Below are positions 11,854-23,229 of a DNA stretch of 64,000 bases, one piece after another. The notes under the pieces are model-generated. The model was given only the letters and a program-made list of their open reading frames with translations. It made no database searches and was not told where the DNA came from. Origin of the DNA: Artocarpus heterophyllus (lineage: Eukaryota > Streptophyta > Magnoliopsida > Rosales > Moraceae); NCBI GenBank assembly GCA_025403435.1, contig CM046338.1, positions 21,908,392 to 21,972,391 of the forward strand, read 5' to 3'. The stretch's first letter is position 1; each line of letters begins with the position of its first letter. Position numbers and translations under genes: made by a program.

Positions 11854-12492
11854 TGTTGATGTTTACCGTACTCCGGCGTCGGATCAATACCACGTGCAGT
11901 TGTGCAAGGTCTAGTTCTTCTCAGATCGTCTCTGCCTGGTCAAGCGTACCTGCAACAAGAGGAGGGACGCTTTGAAGGTAAGAGGAGAAGATGTTGGTCA
12001 GTAGACAAGGGCTCTCCGATGTTCAAGGCAAGGGTTGCTCGGTAGAGGACGGGAGCTTGTTAGGTGGGAAGAGGTCTCTCTCTAGAATGCAATAAATGCA
12101 TCCAATTTATAGGCTACCACTTAGACCGGGTGTCAGGTGGGTTTTACCCACAACCTGAGTGTCACATCAAGGCGTGTCGGCAACAGGTGACAAGTGTCAC
12201 ATCTCCCCGTCGACGGATTAGATCCCATCGGACTGTGAGTTATTTGTCGTTTATAGGCCTGTGGTAGCGAGTAGCAGTCTGCCTATGAGTGAAGTTAGTC
12301 CGACCCGAGCTAGTACATAGTTTGAGGTGGCAGCTTGCTTAGGGTACTGCCTCGGGGGCCCTAAGAAGCACCTCGAACTGAACGCACGTTGCCATCAAGA
12401 GCGGTAGTTTGCTCCCTAGAAGTCCTGCCGAGCTATTTAGCTGACTAGTGAAGTTCATCTCCAAGGTGGTAATGCCGAGCTCACCCTCAACA
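11854..12492 (-). repeat. Gypsy-A LTR (3' LTR in element sense)
   Basis: This 639-bp LTR is paired with 21252-21890. On the minus strand a TATA-like motif lies at about 12106-12112 (tataaat). Compared with the other LTR there are about nine changes in the first 135 bp, mostly C/T and G/A, so the insertion is much older than Copia-1. Confidence 0.92.
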
Positions 12493-12504
12493 TTAACCCC
12501 CCAG
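12493..12504 (-). other. Gypsy-A polypurine tract
   Basis: On the minus strand 'ctggggggttaa' sits directly before the 3' LTR. Copy B has the same tract at 50886-50897. Confidence 0.8.
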
Positions 12505-12719
12505 TTCACCTGGTTGGTGTCCGGCTGGGTGGACTATGCCGAATGGGTGAGGTCGGCTGAAAGAAAGAAGACCAAACGGCACTCCGAAGAGGGGTGAGAT
12601 GAAAGGTCACGCGGATCAGCCGGGGGACACGTGTCGCTCTGCGGTTGACTGCATCGCCTGACAGGCATAATGATCACGCCTCTTTATTTTTTGTGCCCAT
12701 ATTTCCTGCCTAAAATGAC

Positions 12720-12727
12720 TATAAATA
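12720..12727 (+). promoter_or_regulatory. TATA box of the antisense ORF
   Basis: TATAAATA in 'gactataaatagggcc' on the plus strand lies 157 bp upstream of the antisense ORF's ATG, opposite to gag-pol. It is unchanged in copy B (51113-51120). It suggests the antisense gene had its own promoter rather than using the LTR. Confidence 0.65.
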
Positions 12728-12876
12728 GGGCCTCCCTTTCTGTCAATTTTACACGACTGAAGTCAAATTTTTGCACCCGAAGAGTTCTTAGCTGCCAGGC
12801 TGTAGTTATTCACCCAAAAACTTTACATTCCCAAGCTACCACAGCCCGAACAGGTAATTTCTCGAGGAGTGCAAAA

Positions 12877-15427
12877 ATGAGTGACATCACCGATTCTCAA
12901 AATATAAACATTTCTTGGTCAGAAAGTAGTCCGAAGGGCAGCTCGTCCACCGTTCAGGTTGATGTCGAGAACGTGTTCTAGAACAGGATGGGGCCGGCCG
13001 ACTTGAACAAATATTGAGGGTCGACTCCTAGACAGTTCCAGAGCAAGAGTTTCTCAACATGTTGGATGAGGAGAGACCGATCAGACCGTGCAGGGACGAG
13101 GAGTCGTATATTGGGGCGGCGATTGCAGGCTCCTCCCGAGTTACTGCCTGGGAGAGTGCCAGACTTCAGGCGATTGGCAATGTCCCTAGCACATCCGGTT
13201 GAAATTCTAGGGCCCCGGTCCAAGTTATAGGCGTAATCACAGTAGACATTTTTGACAAAGAACGGGTAACCTAGGAGGTAGAGGAGGCAGAGTAGCCCGA
13301 GATAGAAGAGGACGAGTGGGTCCGGGTTACCCGGGTTCGGGATGTGACGGCATACAGGGTGATCCGGCCTAGGCAAACCTTAGCTGTGGCTTATACCAGT
13401 GCCATAATGGAGTCTCGGCTGGAGGACTTGCATGCCGAGTTCAGCATCCCAGATGACATGATCCTCGTTGTGCCCGAGGAGAACAATTCGCCACTGAAAC
13501 CGCAAGAGGGATGCATTACGCTCTACGCAGAATTTTTTAGGGCTGGGCTGCACCTCCCATTTCATCCATTCCTCTGCCGGACACTTAATGATTTCAACGT
13601 GTACCCGGCTCAATTAAACGTGAATAGTTACAAGTCGCTGATCAGAATATACATGTTGTGAAGGTACCACCGGGCGACTGAGTTGCCATTGGAAGCTTTC
13701 AAACAAGTGTACAAAATGAAGAAGCTTCCTCGGCAGTTCAAGAGGTACTATGTCACCAGCTTCAGGAAGGATTTTATTTTGGGCAACCCTGACTCAGACA
13801 AATTGTAGAAGTACGAGTGGTTCTACTTCAGGGGTAACTATCTAGACCAAGTTGGTGAGGCTGTCCTTAGTGACCAACATGTTTCGAGGACGTTCGAGCA
13901 AGGGCACGTGTGGTCCAAGAAGCCCTGGGCACCAAGTCATGTGATCAGGGTGGTCAAAGACCTGTTTGAGAAGCCAGAGGCGACCAGGCAGCAGTCCTTT
14001 CTGCTCAAGAAGGAAACTCTTTCTAGTTATGGCTGGTTCAGGGAACCTAGTAGAATAAATTTCCCATCGGTCCGCCCTGTCCGGTTTAGCTGGCAGGTTA
14101 CAATCGCCAAGCCTAGTGCTGTGGACGTCCCAGGGCCGAGCACTTCCCGATCCGGGTGGTTGACGAGGGAGCCATCATCATCTAGTTCTGTGGACTCATC
14201 GAGTGGCTCCTTCAATGCGGGGCCACCCGTGACAGACAAGGACCTTGAGGACGTGACTCGGCTCATTAACCTGTCTCACCAGCTCCAAATCGAAGGTCAG
14301 CCTCAAGTTTTTTTTTTTGATGTACTGACCTAATTTTGACTTGGATTTTGTCTTGCAAAGATGTCTTCACAGCCAAGCTCTACTACTGAGAGACGAGCTC
14401 TCATGAAAAGCCTCAGGAAATAGAAGGGCAAGGGCGTGGAGGTCGGAAGGAAGCATAAGCAGACTCCGAGGGTGGAGCTTCCTCCTTGACTCGAGCGGTT
14501 CCCGTCACAGTCTAAGAGCCACCACCCCCGCCTCTGAGGACTAGGGTTTCATCGGAGGAGAGACTCGTCGATGATACCGAGGTGGTGTCTTCACGAGACC
14601 CCTAGAGGAGCCGCCTAAACTACCGTCGAACCATCTTGGAGCGCCTTAAGGATGTGATGCCCCAAGAGGACTTCTTGGTGAACCTCCAAGAGGAGGACTT
14701 TTCTGAGCTTGTGCAACACAGCTTTACGCTCTGTAGCACAGTAAGTGCTTATCCATTCCGAGCTTTAATCCTTTTTTCTTTATCGTCTTGCCGAGCGCTG
14801 AAGTTTTGTTATCTTCAGACGAGCGCCATCTTGCACATGGCCCACTCGACCGAGATGAAGGACTTCCACAAGGAGAAGGAGATGTATAAGAAGACCTTCC
14901 TCAGAAAGTTAGAGGTCGAGAAGAAGCTTGGTGCTAAGAATATTGAGTTAGACTAAATCAAGAACTCTCTTTCTCCAGCCGAGGAAGAAGCTCGGAAGGC
15001 CAAGGAGGACGCCGTCGAGGCCATGGCGGAGGCTGAGGAGGCTTGGAGGCAAGCCAAAGAGGCGAAGGATGAGGCTGTTTGGCTCCAAGGGCAGCTGATG
15101 GCTCTTAAGGCCAACCACCAGTGATTTTTGGATGAGCTCCCCAATTGTGTGGCACAAGTCATGGATGAATTCAAGGCGTCTCTAGAGTACACCGACTACT
15201 ACTACTTCGGCATGACAAAGCTCTAGGATCATCTGATCCAGCAACACCCCAAGGCTGAAGACTTTGACTGGTCGCTTATAGTCGAGTTGGAGCAAGGCAC
15301 TGCTCAGCAACAGCAAGGTGAGGAGGTTGTCGTAGTAGACGACGACAGCGACGGTGACGAAAACGAGCAGAGCACTACCGGTGGTGGAGGCGAGGAAGGC
15401 GTAGCTGGGGATGAGACCCATGTCTAG
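12877..15427 (+). pseudogene. Antisense gene of the Tat element (unknown function)
   Basis: The ATG at 12877 opens a frame beginning MSDITDSQN. After several in-frame stops there is a conserved-looking stretch (ESRLEDLHAEF, GLHLPFHPF, FILGNPDSD, VWSKKPWAPSHV) of the kind annotated in plants as 'putative plant transposon protein' or gag-like. A serine-rich linker follows, then from about 14630 a long Lys/Glu/Ala-rich coiled coil and an acidic tail (VVVDDDSDGDE) ending at 15427. Possible introns are at 14296-14360 and 14741-14818. Stops near 13027, 13272, 13660 and 13807 also occur in copy B, so it was dead before the duplication. Function is unknown; I infer a Tat-type accessory protein. Confidence 0.75.
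14741..14818 (+). other. Probable 78-bp intron in the antisense gene
   Basis: Donor 'aca|gtaagtg' and acceptor 'ttatcttcag|acg' bound a T-rich stretch unlike the flanking coding sequence. The splice is phase 0 and 78 is a multiple of three, so the frame is the same either way. Copy B has lost this part. A second candidate intron, 14296-14360, has good edges (gtcag ... tgcaaag) but its phases do not match. Confidence 0.5.
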
Positions 15428-15506
15428 GCCACTTTTTTTGTTTTTGTTTTTGTTGTTTGTCTGGGCTTGGGAGGTTCCCGGTTAATTGTACCTCCCCCGT
15501 ACTATG

Positions 15507-15512
15507 AATAAA
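15507..15512 (+). terminator. Poly(A) signal of the antisense gene
   Basis: AATAAA lies 80 bp after the antisense stop codon, in 'tatgaataaaatttttt', before the convergent end of integrase on the other strand. It fits an independent transcript. Confidence 0.5.
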
Positions 15513-15829
15513 ATTTTTTGTTCTTCGCTTCTCGAATTTTCGTATACTGTGTTTTAGATCTTTTTCCAAGTGTGAATATTCTCAGGAAAACGTGTTCATA
15601 TTTTAGTGAGAGGTTCCTTGGGAATGTAGTTATACCTTCGTCTCGCCGAGTTACCATAAACCTTGGTCTCAGAATTGAATCAGAATTCAGGCCAAGTTGG
15701 ATGCTCCTCGGGAGGGGCATTCCTAAACAATAGTTTTCTGAGCTTCTGTTTTTATAATTTTGAATCAAGACCGAGTATATTAACTCAATGACTAGGCAGC
15801 CCGACTTCGGACATGAGTATCTCATCATT

Positions 15830-18800
15830 CTAAACCTCCTCGTAATGCTTGATTTTTAAGCTAGGCAGCCCCACTTCGACCGGGATGACAGCCTCTGCCC
15901 CATACACGAGGGAGAACGGGGTCTCCCCGGTAGCTGTCTGGGCAGTTGTGCAGTAAGCGCAGAGCAGTTGTGGGAGCTCATCGATCCATGCTCCTTTAAG
16001 GCCCTCGAGCTTTTTCTTCAAGTTATCCTTGATCGTTTTATTCACTATCTCTATCTGACCGTTGCTCTGGGGATAGCTCGGGGAGGAGAAAACCATTTTG
16101 ATGCCGAGCTGTTCGCATAATCGGAGGAGACTGGGGACTCAAATTGTTTGGCATTATTGGTCACAATCGTGTGGGGGATTCCAAACCGACAAATGATGTT
16201 ATTCCATATTAAGTTGGTGCATTTGGTTTCGGTCATGTTTGTACACGGTTCAACCTCGACCCATTTTGTGAGATAGTTAATTGCCACGATGTAGTATATG
16301 AATTGTGATCGGGCTGGGGGAAGGGGTCCAATCAGATCGATGGCCTACTTCGCAAATGGCCATGCCGAGGTTACTGAGGTGGGGGGCTCAACATGGTAGC
16401 TGGGCATTCGTACGAATTGCTGACATTTGGGGCATTTTCGCGTAAAATCCTTGCAATCTTGCTCCATGGTCGGCCAATAGTAGCCTTATCGAAGGCACTT
16501 TTGGGCCAGAAATCGTCCCTTAGAATGGTTCCCACACAGACCTTTGTGGATCTCCCTCATTACGTATTTGGCTTCCTTGGGGCTCAAGCATTTTAAGCAT
16601 GGCATGGTGTAGCCTCACCGGTATAGTTTGCCCCCGATCATCAAGTATCGAGCCGAGCTGTTGCATATCCGACATGCCTCTTCTCGATCATCAGGTAATT
16701 CGGCTGTGGTCAGGTATCAGATGATCGAGTCCATCCATGTGGTTTCGAGTTCCTCGGCTACATTTGTGACTTCCTTGAGAATACTTGGCTCGACAAGTCT
16801 TTCAATGGGGACCAAGGTAAGATCGCTATCACTAAGGCCCGAACCTAGTCGAGCAAGGACGTCGGCCTCTGAGTTCTCTGAACGGGGGATCTGCTTGAAA
16901 GAGTAAGATTTAAATTGTCTGAGCAGTTGTTTGACTTCTTGTAAATATGCGGCCATTGAATCTGCTTAGGCCTGGAATCCTTCAGTGACTTGTTGAACGA
17001 CAAGCATAGAGTCGCTGTGGATGATTATGTGGTCTACCTTGAGATCCCTGGCGATCAGAAGTCCAGCCAGAAGTGCTTCATACTTTGCTTCATTGTTGGA
17101 GGCTTTGAAGTCAAATCGAAGCGCGTATATCACCTTGTATCCTCTAGGCTTATTAAAATCAGCCTGGCACCTGATCCATCAATACAGGAAGATCCGTCGG
17201 CATAAAGTCCACAGTCTGGCTCCGAGTTAGTGCAATCTTCGTTGTAGCTGGGAGCATATGGCGCTTCCATGGGTGCCTTCCTGGCCAACGGTGTGGCCTG
17301 GTCAGCATCCGTGAATTTAGCGATAAAGTTCGCCAGAGCTTGGGCTTTGATGGTTGTCCTCGGGACAAAGTGCACATCGTACTGACCGAGCTCCACCGAC
17401 CAATTGGCCATGCGGCCTGATATTTCTGGGCTCTGGAGAACTTGTTGGAGAGGGAATTTGGTCGGTACCTTTATGGTATGGCCTTGAAAATATGGTCGCA
17501 ACTTGTGAGCTGAAGTGATTAAGGCGAAAGCCAACTTCTCGAGGGGTGGATACCATTCCTCAGCACCCTAAAAAGCATGGCTGGTATAGTAGACAGGCTT
17601 TTAGGCTCCATCTTCATCTTAGAATAGGACCGAGCTCACAACTTTTTCGGATACAGCTAGATAAGCAGTTAGAATCTCGCCGACCAAAGGTTTGAACAGG
17701 AGCGGGGGGGGGGGGGGTGGCTAAATACTTTTTTACGCTTTGAAAAGCTTCCTCACACTCCCTGCTCCATTTGAACCTCCCCTTGAGTGCCTTAAAAAAC
17801 AGGTGGCACTTGTCGGTAGCCCAGGAGACAAATCTCGAGAGAGCCGCTATCATGCTGGTAAGCCGTTGCACTTCCTTTATAGTCTAAGAAGAATGCATGC
17901 CAATAATTGCCTGGGCCTTCATTGGGTTGACCTCAATACCTCGTTGGTTGACCAAAAATCTGAGGAATTTATCTGAGCTTACCCCGAACGCACACTTCAC
18001 CGAGTTGAGTTTCATCCCATATTCCTAGAGAATGTCGAAACTTGCTTGGAGATCAGCCATGTGGTCCTCTGCTCGGACGGACTTTACTAACATATCATCC
18101 ACATAGACCTCCATTGTTTTACCGATCAGCCGAGCAAACATCTTATTGATGAGGCACTGATATGTAGCCCCAGTATTTTTCAGCCCGAAAGGCATCACCA
18201 CATAGCAGTATAAGCCTTGGTTGATAACAAAAGCTGTCTTGGGTTGATCCTCCTCTGCCATTCTTATCTGGTTGTACCTAGAATAGGCGTCCATAAAGCT
18301 CAAGAGCTTGTGGTCGGCGGTAGCATCGACGAGCTGGTCTATCCGTGGAAGCGAAAAGTAATCTTTTGGGTAGGCCTTGTTCAGGTTGGTGTAATCAAAG
18401 TAGACCCACCACTTGTCGTTCACCTTTTTGACAAAAACAACATTTGCTAACCACTCCGGGTATTTAACCTCTCTGATGAAACCCGCCTTGAGGAGCTTTT
18501 GGACTTTTTCGTTTATAGCAGCATACCTTTCCAGGTTGAAAGCTCTTTTCTTCTGTATCACTGGCCTGTGGTTGGGTTGGACATTGAGCCGATGACTGAT
18601 TACGCTCGAGTCAATGCCGGACATGTCTTCATGGGACCACGTAAACATGTCCCAATATTCGGTAAGAAGCCCTTCTAGATCTGCCAGAATCTCAAGTCTC
18701 AGCTGGGATCTGAGTTGGACGGTGCGTTCAGGCCTCGCGGGGTCTAAAGGGAATGACACCAAGTCTTCCACTAGGGTGCCTCTTACTTCTTCCTCGGGCA

Positions 18801-19560
18801 GTCTGGGGTCGAGATCAAATAGTATCTTGGGCACCTGGTCAGCAGGCATTTTCGCCTCATCGACCACATAAATGGCCGAGACGCTTAAATGCTGAGCTGT
18901 GGTGGCCCTTACAGCATTGGCGTAATAAGCTCAAAAATCCATCTAGGAAGAGCAAATTACTCCAACCCCATCTTCCGTTGGAAATTTCATGGCCAGGTGA
19001 TACATGGAGACCATGGCCCTCAACGCGTTTAGCATCGGGCGGCCGATGATGATGTTGTACTAAGAGGGCTTGTCGACGACTAGAAAGTCGACGACCCGAG
19101 TGATCCGAGCAACTCCTTCTTTGAAAGTCACGGGTAGGCTGACCTTTCCCACTGCTCAGACGTATTCTCCCGTGAAGCTGTAGAATGGGGTCTGGACTAG
19201 AACCAAGGTGGCATTGTTGATCCTTAGTTTGTCAAAGGCTTGCTTGAAGAGGATGTCAGTCGAGCTGTCATTATCGATTAGAACTCACCGCACTACGTTG
19301 TTGGTGATAGGTAGCTCGCACACAAAGGCGTCGTTGTGTGGATGGATTAGCCGATCTGCTTCCTCCTTGGTGAATGTGATCGGAACGTCTTATTGGTGGC
19401 ATATTTTGTTAACATGCTCGGACATGTTTATGAATTGGCCTCGCTCGATTAGCCGAGCTTCTCTAACATACAATCGTCGCCCACTCGATGTGTCCCTGGT
19501 GACAGGCCCACCGAATATTGTATGAACGATGTTCGAGGGTTTCGAGGTGTTCCCAACGTC
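15830..19560 (-). pseudogene. Gypsy-A pol (protease, RT, RNase H, second RNase H, integrase)
   Basis: Read from 19560 down. Protease is near 19260-19300 (LIDNDSSTDIL; copy B keeps the glycine in place of the second D). The RT ORF spans 18867-18025, with a clean stretch carrying VVMPFGLKN and YVDDMLVKS. The first RNase H is about 17870-17320. An archaeal-like RNase H (LYADGSS, then SENSEADVLARL) is about 17250-16717. Integrase is about 16600-15830 with YLTKWVEVEP, an aspartate position reading TNNAKQF instead of TDN, a frameshift near 16130, then PSYPQSNGQIE. Stops and shifts occur throughout. In life it would copy the element's RNA and insert the DNA; here it cannot. Two RNases H mark the Tat lineage. 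Confidence 0.9.
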
Positions 19561-19639
19561 TGCCCTTGAGTGGTTTGGTACATCTCAACTCGGCAGATCA
19601 TTTCTTCCCGAGGTAGAGCTCGAGGTTATGACTCGCTCA

Positions 19640-20827
19640 ACAAATTCTCATAAATGACCTTCTCAAACTAGCTTTTCAATTTAGTCTTTTAACTGAATGC
19701 ATTCACGAGTGCTATGCCCCACGTCCTTGTGGAATTTGCAATACCTTGCTTGATCTTACTTCACTTTGCTGCCCCTAAACTTGGGTGGTGGCACCAACAG
19801 GTTCCTACTACTTACATGGGTGAGCACCTCGTCGATGATCGCCACTAGTGGTGTGTAGCTTTGAAACTTACCCGTCGGCACCTTTGGCTTCTCGGATTTC
19901 TTCTCCTTTTTCTGCTTCTTACTCTGCTAGCATTGTTCTGCTCTGGCGCCTACTTTTGCTTCTTGTCCTTCTTTGTCCCACTGGGGCTGGCCTCCTGTTT
20001 GCAGCTTTTCATGTATTCCGCAACATCAGCATACTTCTAGGCGTAGCCGAGCATTTGTGAAAACGTGCTCGGCTGCTCGAAGGCCAATGACCAGGTCAAT
20101 TTTTTATCTCGGAGGCCCCCTACAAAAATATGCTTGAGGGTCTCGTCTTCGATGTGTTTGACCTTCAGTGCTGCTCGGGTAAACCGGTTGATATAGTCTA
20201 GGACATTCCCGTCCCCTTATTTGAAGGCATACAGATATGTAATCTCTTTTCTCTACATTTTTGTTGCTGAGAAGGCTGTCGAGAAGGCATTGGCAAGTTG
20301 CTGAAAAGAAGAGATAGATGATGGATCGAGCCTTCGAAACCATTACTGAGCAGGTCCAGTCATGATCAGCGAAAAGGCTTTGCACATTATTGCGTCGCTG
20401 GCATTCTAAAGTAACATGTGTCCTCGGAATAGTTCAACGTGCTCATCCGCGTTTGTGGTCCCATCATAAGCCTTGATTTGTGGAACCTTGAATTTAGGCA
20501 GCATGGGGGCTCACATTATGATGTCCGAGAAAGGTGGATCTAAGGCCCCTGCATCGTCTAGGCCGAAGCGGTTGTTTCAAATTTCATCGATTTGGCGCTG
20601 CAGCGCCCAAAACTAGCGATTGTTCGTGTCTTCGGGCAGTTCGACCCTGTAGGGTACTCCGCCCTCCATGCGGTCATCGGCCCCAAGCTGGCAATTTCGA
20701 CGTGCTTCCCCTTGGTGTCCGAGCAGGTCAAATACTGAAGCTCGAAAACCTTGAGGAGATGGAACCTGTGCTGCTTGAGGGCCGAGACGGCCTTCTTGGA
20801 CCAATCAATTATTGGCTAAGACGCCAT
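19640..20827 (-). pseudogene. Gypsy-A gag with CCHC knuckle
   Basis: The minus-strand ATG at 20827 is followed at codon 4 by a TAG, present in both copies. Later come a Gag core (KAYDGTTN-type motif in copy B, equivalent to about 20460-20500 here), a Lys/Arg-rich segment near 19900-19960, and a knuckle of the form YCKFHKDVGHSTREC at about 19697-19741. Many TAG/TGA codons interrupt it. The plus-strand ORFs of up to 153 codons over this region are shadows caused by its GC-rich codons. Confidence 0.8.
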
Positions 20828-21230
20828 GCGTGGATCCCCTCAAGCACTCAGAATCGGTCTCTTCATAGTCGACCACGTCCCGTCCTACCCGACCTCTGGC
20901 CTAGTCAGCTAGGGCCGGAGGTGGCAAGGCAGGTGTGGCCTGGCATTGAGCCTATTGGGCGAGCTGTTGAGTTAAGATCCGAACCACATTTGTAAGCTCT
21001 GAGATCAGATCTTGAGCAACGGCTGCTTGTTCGGCCCTAGTCACGCTTCCCTGCCCCCTGGACCGAGATCGTGTGGCCCGAGGGCAGCCTCTAGGCCTAC
21101 CTGTGTTCGGTTGTTGATTTCTTACATCTCCCTACCCTTCTTGTCGGGTAGCATCGTCTTTGGCATTCCCTCGAGTCACCATCTCGGGTCTCAGAGGTAA
21201 GGTGGCTAGTGTCTGATTGAAGGTGTAGGC

Positions 21231-21249
21231 GTCCTCCTTCTAGCACTAA
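21231..21249 (-). other. Degraded primer site of Gypsy-A
   Basis: Next to the 5' LTR in element sense the minus strand reads 'tagtgctagaaggagga'. A tRNA primer site should start TGG; this starts TAG in both copies, as one G-to-A change would give. The tRNA is not identified. Confidence 0.45.
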
Positions 21250-21251
21250 AA

Positions 21252-21890
21252 TGTTGATGTTTACTGTACTCTGGCATCGGATCAATACCACGTGTAGTTG
21301 TTCAAGGTTTACTTCTTCTCGGATCGCCTCTGCCTGGTCAAGCGTACCTGCAACAAGAGGAGGGACGCTTTGAAGGTAAGAGGAGAAGATGTTGGTCAGT
21401 AGACAAGGGCTCTCCGATGCTCAAGGCAGGGGTTGCTCAGTAGAGGACGGGAGCTTGTTAGGTGGGAAGAGGTCTCTCTCTAGAATGCAATAAATGCATC
21501 CAATTTATAGGCTACCACTTAGACCGGGTGTCAGGTGGGTTTTACCCACAACCTGAGTGTCACATCAAGGCGTGTCGGCAGTAGGTGACAAGTGTCACGT
21601 CTCCCTATCGACGGATTAGATCCCATTGGACTGTGAGTTATTTGCCGTTTATAAGCCTGTGGTAGCGAGTAGCAGTTTGCCTATGAGTAAAGTTAGTCCG
21701 AGCTGAGCTAGTACATAGTCCGAGGTGGCAGCTTGCTTAGGGTACTGCCTCGGGGGCCCTAAGAAGCACCTCGAACTAAGCGCACGTTGCCATCAAGATC
21801 GGTAGTTTGCTCCCTAGAAGTCCTACCGAGCTATTTAGCCAACCACCGAAGTTTATCTCCTCGACGGTATTGCCGAGCTCACCCTCAACA
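21252..21890 (-). repeat. Gypsy-A LTR (5' LTR in element sense)
   Basis: This 639-bp partner of 11854-12492 is followed by ATGAT, the mutated target duplication, and then by GAT-repeat-rich host DNA shared with copy B. Confidence 0.92.
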
Positions 21891-21895
21891 ATGAT

Positions 21896-22797
21896 TATTA
21901 TAGTGATGATGGTGGTGGGTTTTTTAATGTTATGGTCGTGGCAGTGATGATAATGATGAAGGTGGTGTTTATTTATTTTTGTGATGTTATGATGGTAGAG
22001 TTGATGATAGTAACGATGGTGGTTGTTTGATGATTATTGTGGTGTTTATCCTTGTGGTTTGATGTTTATGTTAGTTTTTAAGTGTAATTTATATATAAAT
22101 ACATGTATTAATTGGTTTATGATCTTGTTAGGTTTTGTTAGGTTTTTGAATACATAAGTGTGGTTTGAATAAGTTAGATTATTCTCTAAATATGCAAGTT
22201 TGGCTCGAATATGTTTGATTATGGTTTTAGAATATGCAAGTTTAGTTTGAATATGTAAGTTATGTTTTTGAATATATTTTTAGTTTTGTTGATAATAGGT
22301 TTTAAATTGAGATAATGGGTGATTTTGTATTTAGTTTGTATTTAAATTGAGATAATGGATATTAATATGGTTTATATTGTAGTCTTTTGGTAATATATTA
22401 TTATAGAGATTTTTACAAGAATTTAGGTTATGTAAATCATGTTTTTTTTTTTACTTTGATAGGTAGTATGTGTAAATAAAATGTGATTATTATAATTGAA
22501 TAATATTTAAAAGTGATTAATTAAAAATAAAAGGTAAGTGACTCTTAATAAAATAAAATTTAATAAATTTTTCATTTTAATTCATTATAATAAAAATTCA
22601 CAATACTTAATAAAATATAAGAATAAGCTTAAATTAAATAACAATATTCTAGTTAATATAAAGTAAGAAATATTTAGTAATGTGTAATACCCTTTTACGG
22701 AACATTACCTTTTCCGTTACTTAATGCTATTCAATATATTTTGTCATAATTACATTGATGAATAAAGCCCAATAAAAGTAAAAGTTAGAAAAATCTT
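21896..22797. other. AT-rich host flank, no gene
   Basis: The first part is rich in 'gatgatg' and 'ggtggt' triplets, then 'gaatatgcaagttt' phrases recur loosely near 22190-22260. I see no ORF or RNA gene. It matches 59119-60004 closely. Confidence 0.5.
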
Positions 22798-23229
22798 GAT
22801 AATAATTTTTTTAAAAGAAAATCATCACCACCACCAGTGATCAAAGCCATTTGTAAAGGCTTGGTTTACGATGCACTTGTGATCAAATTGAATGTCGCAA
22901 ATTTTGAAATCGGTCTAATATTGGTCGACAAAGTTAGCTCAGCGGACATTCTTATCCTTTTGATGTTAAAGGAGTTGGAGATCGACGAGAAGGAAATTAA
23001 AAAGACCAACACTACCTTGTTCGACTTGAATGCCTTGCTTGAGTCTCACTCGAAGCGGCAGCAGCGTTGTCTTGAAAAACTGATTTCCTTGTCTTCGACT
23101 TTGAAACCAACGTTACTTCTTCAAAAATCAAGTGAACTTTGCTGGAAAGGCAAGGGACCTCCTTCTAATGCCAAATTATTGATGACTCAATTCGTCATCA
23201 AGATTGTGATAATTGAGAGAGATGGATGA
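22798..23229 (+). pseudogene. Fragment of a gypsy aspartic protease in a 130-codon ORF
   Basis: The open frame has no ATG (it would start at GTG 22837). Residues read VYDALVIKLNVANFEIGL, then LVDKVSSADIL. This is the pattern of Ty3/gypsy retropepsins (DALV..L.VAN, LVDNGSSADIL), with the active-site D-x-G changed to D-K-V. After it comes an unrelated Lys/Glu/Leu-rich tail with no known domain. The protein is not the one in Gypsy-A, so it comes from another, older element. Copy B has the same ORF with a few substitutions (60005-60436). I do not think it is a host gene. Confidence 0.6.

Larger units (their letters stand above)
11854..21890 (-). mobile_element. Gypsy-A, Tat-type Ty3/gypsy element with an antisense ORF
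   Basis: The element is 10,037 bp with two 639-bp LTRs. On the plus strand the LTRs begin TGTTGATG and end CTCAACA; coding sense is minus. The target duplication is GTGAT at 11849-11853 and ATGAT at 21891-21895 (one change; copy B keeps GTGAT on both sides). Read on the minus strand the order is LTR, gag with zinc knuckle, protease, reverse transcriptase, RNase H, a second archaeal-like RNase H, integrase, a 2.5-kb ORF in opposite sense, LTR. Dual RNase H plus an antisense ORF before the 3' LTR is known from Tat-lineage elements such as Grande and Retand. Every ORF is broken by stops. Confidence 0.93.

Noticed and set aside
18753..19049. Plus-strand ORFs over reverse transcriptase and protease of Gypsy-A
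   Set aside because: The minus strand gives clear RT motifs (YVDDMLVKS); these frames are antisense shadows.
20534..20995. 153-codon plus-strand ORF rich in Arg and Pro
   Set aside because: Shadow of the minus-strand gag of Gypsy-A; it is not kept open in copy B.
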